DNA of 64,000 nucleotides, taken from the NCBI GenBank assembly GCA_903837285.1, contig CAILUD010000117.1, positions 1 through 64,000 on the forward strand. Direction: 5' to 3'. Below the pieces are notes generated by a model. That model was not told the DNA's origin. It did not search any database and saw only the letters and a list, made by a program, of their open reading frames with translations. The position numbers were made by a program, and so were the translations under genes. The stretch is from an uncultured Bacteroidota bacterium. GTDB lineage: Bacteria; Bacteroidota; Bacteroidia; Bacteroidales; GWA2-32-17. This document shows positions 63,405 to 64,000 of this stretch, in pieces; within the stretch, counting starts at the first letter, position 1, and every line of letters begins with the position of its first letter.

Positions 63405-63818
63405 ATGAAACGTATGACAAAAAATATTTGGGATATAATTTTCATTTCTTTATTGACATTTGGACTTATGATTAGTTGTAAAAAGAGAGAGGAACGAGAT
63501 CTTATTAAAAACTATATTGGGACTTATTCTGTGACTTGTATAGCTATATCTTGTTGTGACTCAATTGGACATCCATCATACAGTCCAGAGCAAATGGAAT
63601 TAGATGTTAAAAAATCGTGGAAAGGAATAAAAATAAAAGGAGTTGATCAATTTGACAATTTTGATGTAAATTATAAAGACAGTACTTTACATGTTAACAA
63701 GAAAAATTCAGAAGAAAGTGTTTATGGAAAATTATACCCAAACGATAGCATTTATTTGAGAATATATTATTCAGCAAAGCTGCCAATGGGAAAGGAATAT
63801 AGAATGAAAAAGAAATAA
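63405..63818 (+). CDS. Small lipoprotein of unknown function
   Basis: 137 residues with a hydrophobic segment ending in a lipobox (LMISCKKRE), then a beta-rich mature part (LIKNYIGTYSVTCIAISCCDS, WKGIKIKGVDQFDNFDVNYKDS, YPNDSIYLRIYYSAK) that resembles small lipocalin-like or META-like lipoproteins, although no family is certain. The ATG three codons later (63414) is also possible. It follows the glycosyltransferase by 84 bases. Confidence 0.75.
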   Translation: MKRMTKNIWDIIFISLLTFGLMISCKKREERDLIKNYIGTYSVTCIAISCCDSIGHPSYSPEQMELDVKKSWKGIKIKGVDQFDNFDVNYKDSTLHVNKKNSEESVYGKLYPNDSIYLRIYYSAKLPMGKEYRMKKK

Positions 63819-64000
63819 AAACAGTTACTAACACCACCGACTACAACACCGTGCAAATTTCAGGGCAACGATGTGGTAGATGGGCAACATAGCAATATCT
63901 ACAATAATTGAACAAATGATAGAAATCCCATAACTTCATATAGAGTCTCCTAAAAGGGACTCTGTGAAGGAAAAACAAATTATCAAATGATAAAAATCCC
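63819..64000 (+). other. Non-coding end of the window
   Basis: No gene seen. A small hairpin (AGAGTC...GACTCT near 63944-63964) with a bulged stem is present; its significance is unclear. The window may end before the next gene. Confidence 0.35.

Noticed and set aside
63830-63870. Possible integron attC-like site (CTAAC near the end of the window)
   Set aside because: No paired GTT half-site or integrase is visible before the window ends.

Overview
The window is A+T-rich DNA (roughly one third G+C by eye) from a member of the Bacteroidota, most likely a free-living Bacteroidia-type organism. The evidence is direct: many upstream regions carry the phylum-specific promoter (TTG about 17-21 bases before TAnnTTTG). 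One secreted protein ends in a type IX secretion (T9SS type A) sorting domain. Lineage families such as DUF4175 and DUF4292 are present, and the ATP synthase operon is atpBEFHAG without atpD and atpC, as is common in this phylum. No rRNA, phage, transposase or CRISPR array is present.

Layout. 1-6.3 kb: a two-component pair (histidine kinase, start of its response regulator) whose upstream region holds four TTAA boxes exactly 10 bp apart and a possible small RNA; then a compact minus-strand run yraN-dtd-mazG-like-lplA-small protein; then a secreted protein convergent with an LD-carboxypeptidase. 6.3-8.6 kb: metG and tRNA-Ala(GGC). 8.9-15.3 kb: a tightly coupled five-gene operon (lipoprotein, two outer-membrane barrel proteins, a von Willebrand A-like lipoprotein, and a secreted 1196-residue WD40-caspase). 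It converges on a minus-strand secreted TPR-CHAT protein, a second caspase-clan protease with an intact His/Cys pair. 19.2-22 kb: HU and a TPR-SpoIIE phosphatase whose N-terminus resembles that of the CHAT protein. 22-27.9 kb: a polysaccharide locus (methyltransferase, O-antigen ligase/polymerase, two Wzz-like proteins, divergent flippase). 27.9-32.6 kb: tyrS, a Cys/Met PLP enzyme and a Na/phosphate cotransporter.

32.6-34.3 kb is mostly non-coding and dense in palindromes and hairpins. It is followed by a T9SS-secreted SBBP-propeller protein and a 1610-residue protein with four UvrA ATPase modules. 41.7-46.8 kb is the ATP synthase operon, with a strong hairpin just after atpE. 47-60 kb is a minus-strand envelope operon (flippase, dut, four-helix-bundle gene, nucleotidyltransferase, TPR lipoprotein, DUF4292, EnvC-like protein, DUF4175, anti-sigma-like ATPase, ybeY) interrupted by a tandem repeat array. 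60-64 kb: an S74-chaperone fibre-like protein, a glycosyltransferase and a small lipoprotein.

The most unusual material is the envelope caspase operon facing the CHAT-TPR gene, the double UvrA, the repeat-derived in-frame segments inside two coding regions, and the covarying hairpin family around 33.6-33.8 kb. All functions are inferred from reading the sequence; no database search was run.
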